In this document: piece after piece, positions 34,166 to 42,510 of the stretch | Layout: every line of letters starts with the position of its first letter | Position numbering within the stretch: the first letter of the stretch is position 1 | Assembly (NCBI GenBank): GCA_937884385.1 | Contig: CALGCW010000210.1 | Span: 1-43,470, forward strand | Source: an uncultured Clostridia bacterium | Lineage (GTDB): Bacteria; Bacillota; Clostridia; Oscillospirales; CAG-272 | Reading direction: 5' to 3' | Length of the DNA: 43,470 bases | The notes under the pieces: generated by a model | What the model saw: only the letters and a program-made list of their open reading frames with translations | Told to the model about the DNA's origin: nothing | The model's database searches: none | Program-made: the position numbers and the translations under genes

Positions 34166-37100
34166 TTATAATTCCGTGGATACCACGGTTCGACTGAAGA
34201 TATCATCAATTTCATTCTCTTTCAGATGATTCTTCTCCATCAAGGCATCAACCATCGCATCAATTGCCTGTTTATTCGCCTCGATGATTTTAATTGCTCT
34301 ATCAAGCTCTTCGTTAAGCATCAAATTTACTTTTTCACGAACTGCTTGATTCACAGCACTGTTTATTGCTCCGGAGTCAATATACGACATTCCAACGCTT
34401 TGATCCATTCCGTAGTTGCATATCATTTGCTCAGCGACCTTGGTTGCTGAATACAAATCTCCGCTAGCTCCGGTAGATATTCCTTCTTCGGTACCGTAAT
34501 ATACGATTTCAGAAGCACGTCCTGCAAGTGATGTGCGGATTCGGCTAAGAAGCTCGGATTTCGTATACAAGCCCTTTCCTTCGGTATTTGCATATTGCAT
34601 ATATCCACCGTGATCACCACGTGCAACAATAGTCAAATATGAGGGTTTCTCTCCGCCTAACCAACAAATCAATGCGTGACCTGCTTCATGACGAGCGGTA
34701 CGCTTTAACGTATCGGGATTCCACTCTTTCTTTTCACCACTGTTAAAGGTTTCAAACGCTTCTTCAAACTCAGCATCGCTCACAATACCGGTTTCGGAAC
34801 GAATAGCACTTCTCAGAGCCATTTCAAATATCGATTCCAGTTGTGCCAAACTCATTCCTGTTGAGCGCATAGCAATATTATCCAACTGATCCTGGCTCAG
34901 TTTAACGGATGAGTGCTTGCTCAGTTTCATTTCGAGATAGCGCTTACGTTCGTCCTTATTAGGAAGATCAACGTAGATTCGACGGTCAAACCTTCTCAAC
35001 AGTGCAGCATCTAAGCTCTTACCTTTTTCAGAATCAACACCGTAATTGGTGGCGGCAAGAACAAACACCGGCTTAGAGGTATCGATATTGAAGCCATCCA
35101 TTTCGGTCAAGAATGCGGTCAAGACATCACTTGTATGATCTTCCGAACCCAACATATTTCTGTCTTTTCCTATTGCGTCTATTTCGTCAACAAACACAAT
35201 AGCAGGAGCGTACTTACGAGCCGAGTTGAACAGGGAGTGAACGGCTTCGGAACCTTCTCCTACATACCGCTTAAGGAACTCGTTGCCTTCTGCTTTTAAG
35301 AAAGTAACACCAGACTCACCGGCCATTGCTTTTGCAAGAAGTGTTTTACCGGTACCCGGAGGGCCATAAAGAAGAACACCCTTGGGGGCGCGAACACCCT
35401 TGCGCATATACTTAACAGGATTTTTTAAGTATTCTACAAAGTATTTCAGTTCTTGTTTAGCATCTTCGGCACCAATTACATCCTCGAAATGAAGATTAGG
35501 TCTCGAAACACTATCCAAGATGCTCTTAGAATCATCAACATCTGTTATCAGACTCAATCGGAAGTCAAACAGATTAATTGTTGCCGTCTTTTTGTTCTTT
35601 GAAATTGTCTGGGCAGTCTTGTACGAGAGCGCCTTGTTTTCTCGCGCCAACTTCATCATATGGCTTTGCTGGTATGCAATCTTGCATTTAGCAACGACTT
35701 GATTTGCGAAAGTATTATTACGCTTCCTTACCGTCAGCACATCTCTAATGCCAATCTTTGCAAAAGAAAGGAATTCCTCTTGGCTGATATTATCATCCTT
35801 CGACTGCAATATGTAAACAGGCAATGAATACTTCTCTAACACATAAGTCAGGAAATCATGGCCAACAGAGTTAATATCCTCGGCATTCAAGACCTTAACA
35901 TCGGACTCCTTGATACCACAGCTTACGTCACACAATACAACGCTAATATCGTGATTGAACAGAATTTCCTTTGCCGCGTCTATACTGTCCGCAAAATAGC
36001 ACGCAACCTGTCCATTAAGCTTTTGCTCACATAAGAATGCCATATCTCCGCTTGCGAATATTAAAACTTCGGGCTTAGCGGGATTTTCGAACATTGAAGA
36101 GATATCGCCGCCCAAGTTATTTAAAGGAACTGTAATGTTGATCTGTTTGATTTTTTCAACAGAATCCGCACCTCTGCCAGAGGACAACAGCCTGAACAAC
36201 TCGTAAAGTTCTTCGTGGAAAAATGCGTTTGCTCTTCCCTTTACCGTTCGAGCATCTGCCTTTCCGCCTTCGGAAAACATAATCGCACTAGGAACTTTCT
36301 CATCAATAGTGATCTTTATGCCGGTTGAAGACTCAAGCCCTTCGACGTTTTTCTCAAGTTCCCTTTTGGCGATGGTATACAAATTGTTCGCTTCCAAATG
36401 ATTGAACATAACCACATTTCCGGAAGCAAAACGAGAACAAATAGCTGCAGGAAACAGGGGTGCATTCGTCATCGGATCAATGTCGGATGCCAATGCCTTC
36501 AAAATCTTCTTTCGCGGAACTGCAGAGAGATTCACAATTGAAGGATCTTCGTATAGATTCTTTCCGACGTTCGTTGTAAGAATAATTACCGCATCAGAAA
36601 AAGATACTTCTTCATTGCCATAATTGTCTCTTACCCTTCCTGCATCCAACATCTGCAAGAAAAGATGAATGACGTTTATATGTGCCTTTTCAATCTCATC
36701 GAAAAGCAACACACATTTAGGATTCTCTCCTACGAATCCGGTAACGTTACCGGGACGCGGAGACTTATAACTCTTATCTGTTCCGCAAAACTCAAAGGTA
36801 GCTTGCTCATTCGAATATTCGCTCATGTCGAAGCGCTTGTATGGCAACTTGAGCGCCTCTGCAACCTTTTCCGCGAGGAAGGTCTTTCCTACACCGGGAG
36901 GTCCCGCGAACAAGAATGTAGCTTGCGGTTTTTTTGTTTCCTTCCGAGAACACGACATTAGTTGTGCTTGGAAATATCCGGACACGAAGGTGTTGACAGC
37001 TTGATCCTGTCCGAACACGTTTTCCAACAAAACGCTTTGAATATCACGAGTAGCCTTTACGATCGTTGATAAGCTTTGAGTTTCTTCGATCGAGTCTTCT

Positions 37101-37657
37101 GATTTTGGAGCATCTTCTTCAAGAAACTCAAGCTCTTTACCAATGCCTTCCAAAATTTCTTGCATTTCTGCAAGTAGCTTCGCATCAGTTGTGTCGGTTC
37201 CCTCTTCGCTTGCGCTTTCTTGAGCCATATGTGTTAAAACATGCTTGTTAATCGATGCAGTAGGTTCAGCAATAATCAACTCAAGATACACTATTGTGTC
37301 GATAACATCTTGACCTTTTTTCTGCGCCTTCTGCTCGGCATTCTGAAGAATTTTCCCGAAGGTAATATCATCCATAAACGAATTATATTCGGGAGATGTA
37401 ATGTCACTTGAAATAGCTTCTATTGCTTCGTTCTTATTGATGTCATATCGTTTGAGCAAATCACATACAGCTGCTAATTCTTTTTTTGCTTCTTCACTGT
37501 CTATTTCGCTGGGAATTTGATTGTTATCTATCGCATCAATTGTCTTCAACACAGAAATAACGAAATAATTTGCAGATAATGCTCTTTTTCCGTCTTTCTT
37601 TTTCAACGTTTCTGCGTATGCAATCAAATATTCAAGCAAGCAACTTTTTTTCAGCAT
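34166..37657 (-). CDS. ClpB-like AAA + receiver-like domain + FtsH-like AAA/M41 protease fusion
   Basis: 1163 aa from the ATG at 37657 (AAAGGA upstream). The longer GTG start overlaps the promoter -10, so I reject it. Residue numbers here follow the longer frame (subtract 33). ClpB-like AAA module: GPPGVGKT 285-292, LLFDEIEK 350-357, ILTTN 392-396. Receiver-like domain at about 563-690: VVLCD with Asp610, then LPVYIL. FtsH-like AAA: GPPGTGKT 798-805, IVFVDEID 853-860, RRFDRRI 921-927. M41 site HEAGH 1023-1027 with Asp1100 in STGASGD. No membrane helix, unlike FtsH. It should be a soluble, signal-gated protease or unfoldase. Confidence 0.93.
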   Translation of the reverse strand: MLKKSCLLEYLIAYAETLKKKDGKRALSANYFVISVLKTIDAIDNNQIPSEIDSEEAKKELAAVCDLLKRYDINKNEAIEAISSDITSPEYNSFMDDITFGKILQNAEQKAQKKGQDVIDTIVYLELIIAEPTASINKHVLTHMAQESASEEGTDTTDAKLLAEMQEILEGIGKELEFLEEDAPKSEDSIEETQSLSTIVKATRDIQSVLLENVFGQDQAVNTFVSGYFQAQLMSCSRKETKKPQATFLFAGPPGVGKTFLAEKVAEALKLPYKRFDMSEYSNEQATFEFCGTDKSYKSPRPGNVTGFVGENPKCVLLFDEIEKAHINVIHLFLQMLDAGRVRDNYGNEEVSFSDAVIILTTNVGKNLYEDPSIVNLSAVPRKKILKALASDIDPMTNAPLFPAAICSRFASGNVVMFNHLEANNLYTIAKRELEKNVEGLESSTGIKITIDEKVPSAIMFSEGGKADARTVKGRANAFFHEELYELFRLLSSGRGADSVEKIKQINITVPLNNLGGDISSMFENPAKPEVLIFASGDMAFLCEQKLNGQVACYFADSIDAAKEILFNHDISVVLCDVSCGIKESDVKVLNAEDINSVGHDFLTYVLEKYSLPVYILQSKDDNISQEEFLSFAKIGIRDVLTVRKRNNTFANQVVAKCKIAYQQSHMMKLARENKALSYKTAQTISKNKKTATINLFDFRLSLITDVDDSKSILDSVSRPNLHFEDVIGAEDAKQELKYFVEYLKNPVKYMRKGVRAPKGVLLYGPPGTGKTLLAKAMAGESGVTFLKAEGNEFLKRYVGEGSEAVHSLFNSARKYAPAIVFVDEIDAIGKDRNMLGSEDHTSDVLTAFLTEMDGFNIDTSKPVFVLAATNYGVDSEKGKSLDAALLRRFDRRIYVDLPNKDERKRYLEMKLSKHSSVKLSQDQLDNIAMRSTGMSLAQLESIFEMALRSAIRSETGIVSDAEFEEAFETFNSGEKKEWNPDTLKRTARHEAGHALICWLGGEKPSYLTIVARGDHGGYMQYANTEGKGLYTKSELLSRIRTSLAGRASEIVYYGTEEGISTGASGDLYSATKVAEQMICNYGMDQSVGMSYIDSGAINSAVNQAVREKVNLMLNEELDRAIKIIEANKQAIDAMVDALMEKNHLKENEIDDIFSRTVVSTEL

Positions 37658-37746
37658 ACAACGAATATCCTTTCGCGATTTTGAATAAGAAGATGAAAGT
37701 TCCTTTTTAAGAAGAGTAAACTCACCCTTATAATCCACCAATGTAT

Positions 37747-37775
37747 ATTGTACCACATTTTTCGACTTTTGTCAA
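37747..37775 (-). promoter_or_regulatory. Near-consensus sigma-A promoter of the AAA-protease gene
   Basis: Minus strand TTGACA (37770-37775), 17-base spacer, TACAAT (37747-37752). This is the best promoter in the island. It overlaps the inverted repeat TGTACCACA (37749-37757) / TGTGGCACA (37781-37789). One arm covers the -10 and one sits just upstream of the -35, as for a repressor or activator site. Confidence 0.85.
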
Positions 37776-37789
37776 TAAGTTGTGGCACA
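37749..37789. promoter_or_regulatory. Operator-like inverted repeat over the promoter
   Basis: TGTACCACA and TGTGGCACA form an inverted repeat (8 of 9 bases) separated by 23 bases, centred on the promoter. A dimeric regulator could bind here and block or help polymerase. The HTH protein at 39951-40124 is one candidate but nothing ties them directly. Confidence 0.5.
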
Positions 37790-37839
37790 TTTATCAATGA
37801 ATACTACTGTTTTTTTATACATCCTACATATGGTTCGGA

Positions 37840-39306
37840 TTATTTCGCACCAACATTACTATCTTTCCTTTTTTCTTCTTCTGTCAAAGACGAAAAATCA
37901 ACAAGATCGTGATGCATTTTAGCTAAGTCGTTTCGGCTACTCTTATCAGTCGAACCGCTAAAAACATACCCCTCTGCTCGCATATATGCATTCCAACGTT
38001 TATGCTCAAGGGCCTCGATAATGTTCTTTTCTTCCGGAGTCAATTCTTCAGTGGTTTTCTCTGCCCCAGGAATACCACATTTTACTCTCGCCTTCATATG
38101 TATAGCCGATGCCGTAGACGATCTGTAATTATATTCATAATTCCAAAAATCAGCCTCTTCACCCCATTTCAAATGACGCTGCAAAGCATCTTCTTCAAGC
38201 TCGGAATCTATGATTACATCCACGACATAAATGGATTCTCTATCTCCAATAAAGTCTATATCATACCCCTGTCCTTTGAAGTTCTTGACATCTTCCAATG
38301 CGCGTTTCTGCTGAGAATTGTAAACAATAGCTTGAATTACAGGATGTATTTTTATTCTTTCAAAGTACATTCTCAAATTCACTGCCGCCTTGATATTTGC
38401 CTCGTCGTCGCCCAATGCAACGAGAACATAGGTTGCATTTTTGATTTTCGAAATTTCTTCAGCAAACGAAATTGTCTCAACATCAAATCCAGAATGAATC
38501 TGAATCTTATAATGTGCTTCACCATCGACAAAAACACCATTGTACTCATCAGACATCAACTCAGGTGCCAACGCAACAAACTTTTCTTTTGCAAAGGGAT
38601 CTTTATCAAAAGCATTAATTTCCAAATTATAGCCGTCCATCTGCCCAAACCAAGTAAGAGACTTTACCATTTCAGTACCGTGACGTCCCATGCCAATGAC
38701 CACGGCAGAAATATCTTTTGCACCTTCGCCATTCTCGCGTGCCGAATCAAAAATTATTTCTCCACGCTCATAAAGAACACGATTGACCAAAGACTGCACT
38801 TCGTTGATTCTACGGACTTTAACTGCGCTTTGATCTGTAGAGGACAAAAGCAATTCACTTCCTACATTAGTTGAAAAGACATAGAGATTTGTATTTTCCC
38901 TTTCCTTGTATCTCTCAACCAATTTTAATGCTTGATTCAAGTTTTCTGTTTCGTTGATACCAATTGCAAAAAACGATATTGTTTTTTGATTGGAATGTCT
39001 TTTGAAGTTAACAACCAGTATGTCATTCTTAAAACAAATTGCTCTCAACTTCTTTGCTTCTTCAATCAATTCAAAGGTGCTTTCCTCATTTTCCTCAAAC
39101 ACATCGGTAAAAACAATTACAGCCTTTTTATTTTTGGCTTTAATATCGTTTGCCAAAACAAGAGATCTCTCATTAAGTTTCGAGAACACACAGTGATAAT
39201 TGCATTGTCCACCAAGCTCTATGTCTAAAATTGAAAAAGTCCCTTTTTCATAATCTCTCAAACATTTATCGGTCACGTCTTGTGACCAAGGCATATATTC
39301 TATCAT
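37840..39306 (-). CDS. TrkA-N-type Rossmann protein with RyR domain
   Basis: 488 aa, no membrane segment. Residues about 195-360 form a TrkA-N NAD-binding fold with GMGRHG at 205-210 and later ATYVLVALGDDE. The N-terminal 180 residues look like a second, degenerate Rossmann unit without a glycine loop. The last 55 residues match the RyR domain of prokaryotic conflict proteins: EHKRWNAYMRAEGY, HHDLVDFSSLTEEEKRKD. RyR domains in such systems are thought to sense nucleotide-type ligands. It fits the NAD/ADP-ribose theme. Its start lies only 4 bp after the stop of the phosphoribosyltransferase-like gene. Confidence 0.85.
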   Translation of the reverse strand: MIEYMPWSQDVTDKCLRDYEKGTFSILDIELGGQCNYHCVFSKLNERSLVLANDIKAKNKKAVIVFTDVFEENEESTFELIEEAKKLRAICFKNDILVVNFKRHSNQKTISFFAIGINETENLNQALKLVERYKERENTNLYVFSTNVGSELLLSSTDQSAVKVRRINEVQSLVNRVLYERGEIIFDSARENGEGAKDISAVVIGMGRHGTEMVKSLTWFGQMDGYNLEINAFDKDPFAKEKFVALAPELMSDEYNGVFVDGEAHYKIQIHSGFDVETISFAEEISKIKNATYVLVALGDDEANIKAAVNLRMYFERIKIHPVIQAIVYNSQQKRALEDVKNFKGQGYDIDFIGDRESIYVVDVIIDSELEEDALQRHLKWGEEADFWNYEYNYRSSTASAIHMKARVKCGIPGAEKTTEELTPEEKNIIEALEHKRWNAYMRAEGYVFSGSTDKSSRNDLAKMHHDLVDFSSLTEEEKRKDSNVGAK

Positions 39307-39310
39307 ATAT

Positions 39311-39934
39311 TCACTCCGTTTTATTATTGTGGTATGTCATACTGGCATTAACTTCTTCAAGTTCTTCCTCTACATTTTCCCATGGATAAACAACGAATTT
39401 ACTTATCACAGACATTTCAGCGCACTCAATTTGTGTAAGCGTTTCCGATTCATTAGTTAAACACCCATACCACTCATATATCGTATGATTCAACTTTTTT
39501 ATATATGAATAGTCACGACCGACAGAAGCATAGAAGATTTTTGCATTGGGTAGAACTGCTTTAATGCGATCAAGACACATTTGCGATGTCTGTCCAGTAC
39601 AGTGGTTCCCTTCAGTAACCAATACGTGATATTCTTTTTGTTTTTCCTCTAATAGTTCTAATGAAAAGAGCAATTCACGTGGTTTATATATCGATTTATC
39701 GTTATCTTCATACATATACTTATACTGTACAGGAAAAGCACGAAACACATTTAATCTATGTGAAAGCGAAATTGCCAAAGTTTCGCCCCCTCTTAATATA
39801 GGAACAATAAAGTCAAAAGAGATACCGTTGTCGCTTTTATATTTGGGTATAGAGCATGAGAGTTTGTCAACTATCCCTTGGTATTCATCCCAAGACATTA
39901 AATAAAAATCATCCACATTCTTATACATACACAT
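39311..39934 (-). CDS. Phosphoribosyltransferase-like protein
   Basis: 207 aa. The type I phosphoribosyltransferase layout is recognisable: DFIVPILRGGETLAISLSHRL (pyrophosphate loop region) and the PRPP loop VLVTEGNHCTGQTS at 104-117. In standard enzymes the loop begins with two acidic residues (VDDVxxTGxT); here the positions are Glu-Gly, so substrate or activity may differ. Related divergent enzymes are known in Ter gene clusters, linked to a nucleoside-like metabolite. It is the second gene of the array, 16 bp after the HTH gene. Confidence 0.8.
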   Translation of the reverse strand: MCMYKNVDDFYLMSWDEYQGIVDKLSCSIPKYKSDNGISFDFIVPILRGGETLAISLSHRLNVFRAFPVQYKYMYEDNDKSIYKPRELLFSLELLEEKQKEYHVLVTEGNHCTGQTSQMCLDRIKAVLPNAKIFYASVGRDYSYIKKLNHTIYEWYGCLTNESETLTQIECAEMSVISKFVVYPWENVEEELEEVNASMTYHNNKTE

Positions 39935-39950
39935 AATACTTCATCTAAAA

Positions 39951-40124
39951 CTATTTTGTTTTCAACTGCTCACAAATCGATTTTTGTGGTATCAGCCAAA
40001 CTCCCTGATCGTTAAATTTGACGGCACCCCCAATCTTGCCTTCTTTGCAAAGCATCTGCACATATCTTTCGGTTACGCCAAGTGTTTTTGCCGCCTCTTT
40101 TGTGGAAATATAGTTAAAATCCAT
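39951..40124 (-). CDS. Small HTH (excisionase/MerR-like) DNA-binding protein
   Basis: 57 aa. ISTKEAAKTLGVTERYVQML is a standard helix-turn-helix start (helix, turn, recognition helix). CKEGKIGGAV and WLIPQKSI complete a short winged segment, as in excisionase-type MerR-fold regulators. AAAGGGG lies just upstream of the ATG. It is the first gene after the promoter at about 40.17 kb, so a role in controlling the array (including the repeat at 37.75 kb) is possible. Confidence 0.85.
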   Translation of the reverse strand: MDFNYISTKEAAKTLGVTERYVQMLCKEGKIGGAVKFNDQGVWLIPQKSICEQLKTK

Positions 40125-40159
40125 ACTATCCCCTTTATTTGATATAATTCGACACTGTA

Positions 40160-40188
40160 ATTATGCTTCGTCTGGGCGAACTTGTCAA
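40160..40188 (-). promoter_or_regulatory. Sigma-A promoter at the head of the array
   Basis: Minus strand TTGACA (40183-40188), 17 bases, CATAAT (40160-40165), followed by the HTH gene with a good ribosome binding site. It is the most upstream promoter seen for the 40-gene array. Confidence 0.8.
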
Positions 40189-40295
40189 TAGATTTTTGCC
40201 GAAATTTGCCGTTTATTCATATATTTTATAGAAAAACAAATCCGCTCTTGTTTGCGATTCGTTAAAATGTTTAATATTGCTAATGAGCAGTCATG

Positions 40296-40310
40296 ACCAG
40301 CCGTGCTGGT
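40296..40310. repeat. Short perfect inverted repeat
   Basis: ACCAGC-CGT-GCTGGT, six bases per arm, lies 108 bp upstream of the promoter -35 and just before the terminator of the response-regulator gene. It might be a regulator site or part of a terminator region. Confidence 0.5.
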
Positions 40311-40324
40311 GATTCAGATACAAA

Positions 40325-40355
40325 CAAAAAACACCTCAAATACCTTGAAGTGTTT
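40325..40355 (-). terminator. Terminator of the response-regulator gene
   Basis: On the minus strand AAACACTTCAA and TTGAGGTGTTT pair with one mismatch and run into TTTTTTG. The hairpin overlaps the stop codon region (40336). It separates the response-regulator gene from the array. Confidence 0.75.
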
Positions 40356-41091
40356 TGAAATTTAATTCACCGTTTTTATTTGATCTTAACTCTCCCACAT
40401 TTGCAAAACGATAGCCAATTCCCCAAACGTTCTTTATGTATTCTGCACTTGAAACCGTTAATTTCTTTCTTAGAGACTTGATGTGATATTTCACAACATC
40501 ATCTACGTTTCCGATGGCGAATTCGTCCCAAACGTGATCGTAAAGCTGACCGCAGCTAAAAACCTTGCCAGGATTGCTTGCGAGCCAGAACAGAAGATCG
40601 TATTCCTTTCTTGTAAGTCTGAGCTCACGTCCCTGTAGCTTCACCTGCCTTGTTTCCGGTTCAATGATCAGCTCTTTACCGAATGCCAGCGTATAGCATA
40701 TCTCGTCCTTCTGAGGATTCATATCAATGTATAGTTGCATAAGAGTATGTGCCTGTGCCAAGCACTCTTCCTCTGTGTATGGCTTACCCATATATGCGTG
40801 AGCACCTGCCTGAAAAGCATGAATTCGCTCAGTGTGATCTGCGTGCGATGAAAGAACGAGAATGGGCATCGTTTTAGCACTTCTCATTGCTTTCAGGATA
40901 TTGTGATCGTCCGATGCGAACATGGCGGAGTCAAGTATAACCAAGCAAAACTCCATTCTGCTGAAGGCATCGAGTGCCTCCTCGATGGTATGGGCACAGA
41001 CTGCGTTTGTGGTTGACGAGACCAGTCTGGATTTTATGGTTTTTGCCTCATCAATGTTGTGGTTTACAATAAGTATGTTCGTAGTAATCAT
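40336..41091 (-). CDS. OmpR-type response regulator, atypical receiver
   Basis: 251 aa from the ATG at 41091. The receiver domain has its phospho-site (VILDSAM, Asp54) and GKPY Lys, but the usual acidic pocket after strand 1 is replaced (LIVNHNIDE, so His/Asn instead of Asp/Asp), which may lower or stop phosphorylation. The C-terminal winged helix is complete: LRLTRKEYDLLFWLASNPGK to YIKNVWGIGYRFANV. I reject the longer frame, since its first part overlaps the remnant of another gene. An AGGAG stands 21 bases before this ATG, so a rare ATA start nearer to it is a second option. No histidine kinase is adjacent. Confidence 0.85.
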   Translation of the reverse strand: MITTNILIVNHNIDEAKTIKSRLVSSTTNAVCAHTIEEALDAFSRMEFCLVILDSAMFASDDHNILKAMRSAKTMPILVLSSHADHTERIHAFQAGAHAYMGKPYTEEECLAQAHTLMQLYIDMNPQKDEICYTLAFGKELIIEPETRQVKLQGRELRLTRKEYDLLFWLASNPGKVFSCGQLYDHVWDEFAIGNVDDVVKYHIKSLRKKLTVSSAEYIKNVWGIGYRFANVGELRSNKNGELNFKTLQGI

Positions 41092-41116
41092 ACGGTGAAA
41101 AGGTATTTTCTTCTCC

Positions 41117-41302
41117 TTATTTAGATTTATCGGAACAACTTTCGCAGGTTCCGTGAAGTACAATTTGAATACTGCTGATTTTAGCTTGTCCAACTTTGCA
41201 AGCTTTTTTTGCTTTTCTAATGTCTGCATCCATAATATCAATCACGGCTCCGCACTCATCACATACGAAATGAACATGATCCTCACAGTTTGCATCATAT
41301 CT
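41117..41302 (-). pseudogene. Truncated Fur/PerR-family regulator, C-terminal half
   Basis: Reading frame YDANCEDHVHFVCDECGAVID to HGTCESCSDKSK and a stop at 41117 matches the metal-binding dimer half of Fur-type regulators (H-x-H-F-x-C-x2-C and a final C-x2-C zinc site). The DNA-binding half is missing: an in-frame stop (TAG) lies right before it. It is out of frame with the response-regulator reading, which it precedes directly. It looks like a relic of an older operon. Confidence 0.8.
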
Positions 41303-41407
41303 CTATTCCGTTTACGTTTGCTACGTGGATAACTTGTCCATGATCTACGAAAAATCTTAGGTTTGTGTACTTATTTTTTCAATAATGTAGTGTCCTATAA
41401 AGTATAT

Positions 41408-42292
41408 TTACTTTTTGCTTCTTTTCGCGTAATACTCATCCAAAGCCTTGAATATCACCTTTTCGATTTGTGCCTGTGAGGTTCCGCGAGAGCAGTACTT
41501 TTCAAATTTTGATGTCGGAATTTTAATCTTTTCGATTTGGTCCGGCTTCGGCTCCGACATAATGGAAAAGATGGCATCCGTGTTAAGTTTTCCTGCCTTG
41601 CTTCGCTTTTTCAACTCAATTGCCTGAGCAAGAGAAGGTGTGGCATCCTCACTTCCAATCGCATCGAGAAGATCTCTTTGCTCATTCTCATTCAGATATG
41701 AAATCTCTACTGCGGGACGAAAAGCAATGCGCCCATCATCGACCATTTTTAAGAGTTCCTTGCTAAGATAAGTAAGTCTAACGTACCGTCTGACCTGCTC
41801 CCTGCTATCGCCTCCTTCCAAACCGATCTCCTCGTTGCTTCGCAACTTCGACACCAGTGGTGTCGAGATTAAATCACTACGCTTTCCCTGTCGGTTTCGT
41901 GCCTCAAGCTTCATCTTATAAGCAAAGGCTCTTTCCGAGGGGAGAATTCTTTCGCGGTGAAGATTGGAGTCGACTATTGCAATGATCGCTTCATCTCTCG
42001 TCATATCTCTGAGAATAACGGGAAGCTCGGTAAGTCCCGCTTTCTTTGCGGCGAGCTTGCGCCTGTGTCCTGCGATGATCTCATACCGTTCCTGTTCGGT
42101 TTTTCGAGCGAGTAGCGGAGTAAGGATACCAAACTCCATTACACTTTCCACCAGTGCTTCCATGTCTTCATCCATCCTTACCTTAAAGGGATGTCCGGGA
42201 AAATCATCAAAGTATTGAATTGGAATGACTCTTACTTTTTCCCGTTTGACCTCGCACATTTGATCCTTATTTGTGGTTTTTTGTTCGTCCAT
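41408..42292 (-). CDS. ParB/Spo0J-like partition protein
   Basis: 294 aa from the ATG at 42292 with GGAGGT nine bases upstream; the longer frame lacks a site. The ParB N-terminal box is clear: FPGHPFKVRMDEDMEALVESV, and EIIAGHRRKLAAKKAG with the GHRR nucleotide-binding motif (75-78), followed by RERILPSERAFAYKMK and a helix-turn-helix part. Such proteins are common on integrative elements and plasmids of clostridia, usually without a close ParA. Here no ParA is next to it. The C-terminal 60 residues hold a basic, element-type domain. Confidence 0.93.
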   Translation of the reverse strand: MDEQKTTNKDQMCEVKREKVRVIPIQYFDDFPGHPFKVRMDEDMEALVESVMEFGILTPLLARKTEQERYEIIAGHRRKLAAKKAGLTELPVILRDMTRDEAIIAIVDSNLHRERILPSERAFAYKMKLEARNRQGKRSDLISTPLVSKLRSNEEIGLEGGDSREQVRRYVRLTYLSKELLKMVDDGRIAFRPAVEISYLNENEQRDLLDAIGSEDATPSLAQAIELKKRSKAGKLNTDAIFSIMSEPKPDQIEKIKIPTSKFEKYCSRGTSQAQIEKVIFKALDEYYAKRSKK

Positions 42293-42315
42293 ATTGACCT
42301 CCGTTTGAAACAAAA

Positions 42316-42355
42316 ATACGCCGAAAATCACTGAAAAACAGTAGTTTCGGCGTAT
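42316..42355. repeat. Near-perfect hairpin upstream of parB
   Basis: ATACGCCGAAA (42316-42326) and TTTCGGCGTAT (42345-42355) pair fully; an inner ACTG/CAGT pair closes a five-A loop. It overlaps the leader of the parB gene, so it may regulate it or bind ParB. Confidence 0.85.
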
Positions 42356-42369
42356 GATTGTTAACCAAA
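42351..42369. repeat. Direct repeat copy 1
   Basis: CGTATGATTGTTAACCAAA matches the stretch at 42441-42459 (17 of 19 bases), 90 bp away. Confidence 0.8.
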
Positions 42370-42440
42370 AGACAGCGAACGCTTTCTCAAAAAATCACTA
42401 TTTTTTGTGGTTTACAATCGTTCGGTGGAATTTTCGAACC

Positions 42441-42459
42441 CGTATGGCTGTTAACCAAA
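42441..42459. repeat. Direct repeat copy 2
   Basis: CGTATGGCTGTTAACCAAA, second copy of the 19-base direct repeat upstream of the parB-like gene. Confidence 0.8.
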
Positions 42460-42510
42460 GGATTTTCTCTTGTCTTCACTCTCAAACCGGTCTGGAGATA
42501 AAAACAACCC

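Noticed and set aside
34166..37756. GTG start at 37756 for the AAA fusion
   Set aside because: It lies inside the -10 region of the promoter; the ATG at 37657 has a ribosome binding site and is a better start.
38002..38874. Plus-strand open frame of 290 aa over the TrkA-RyR gene
   Set aside because: Low-complexity Phe/Ile/Cys-rich shadow with no motif; the minus-strand gene explains the DNA.
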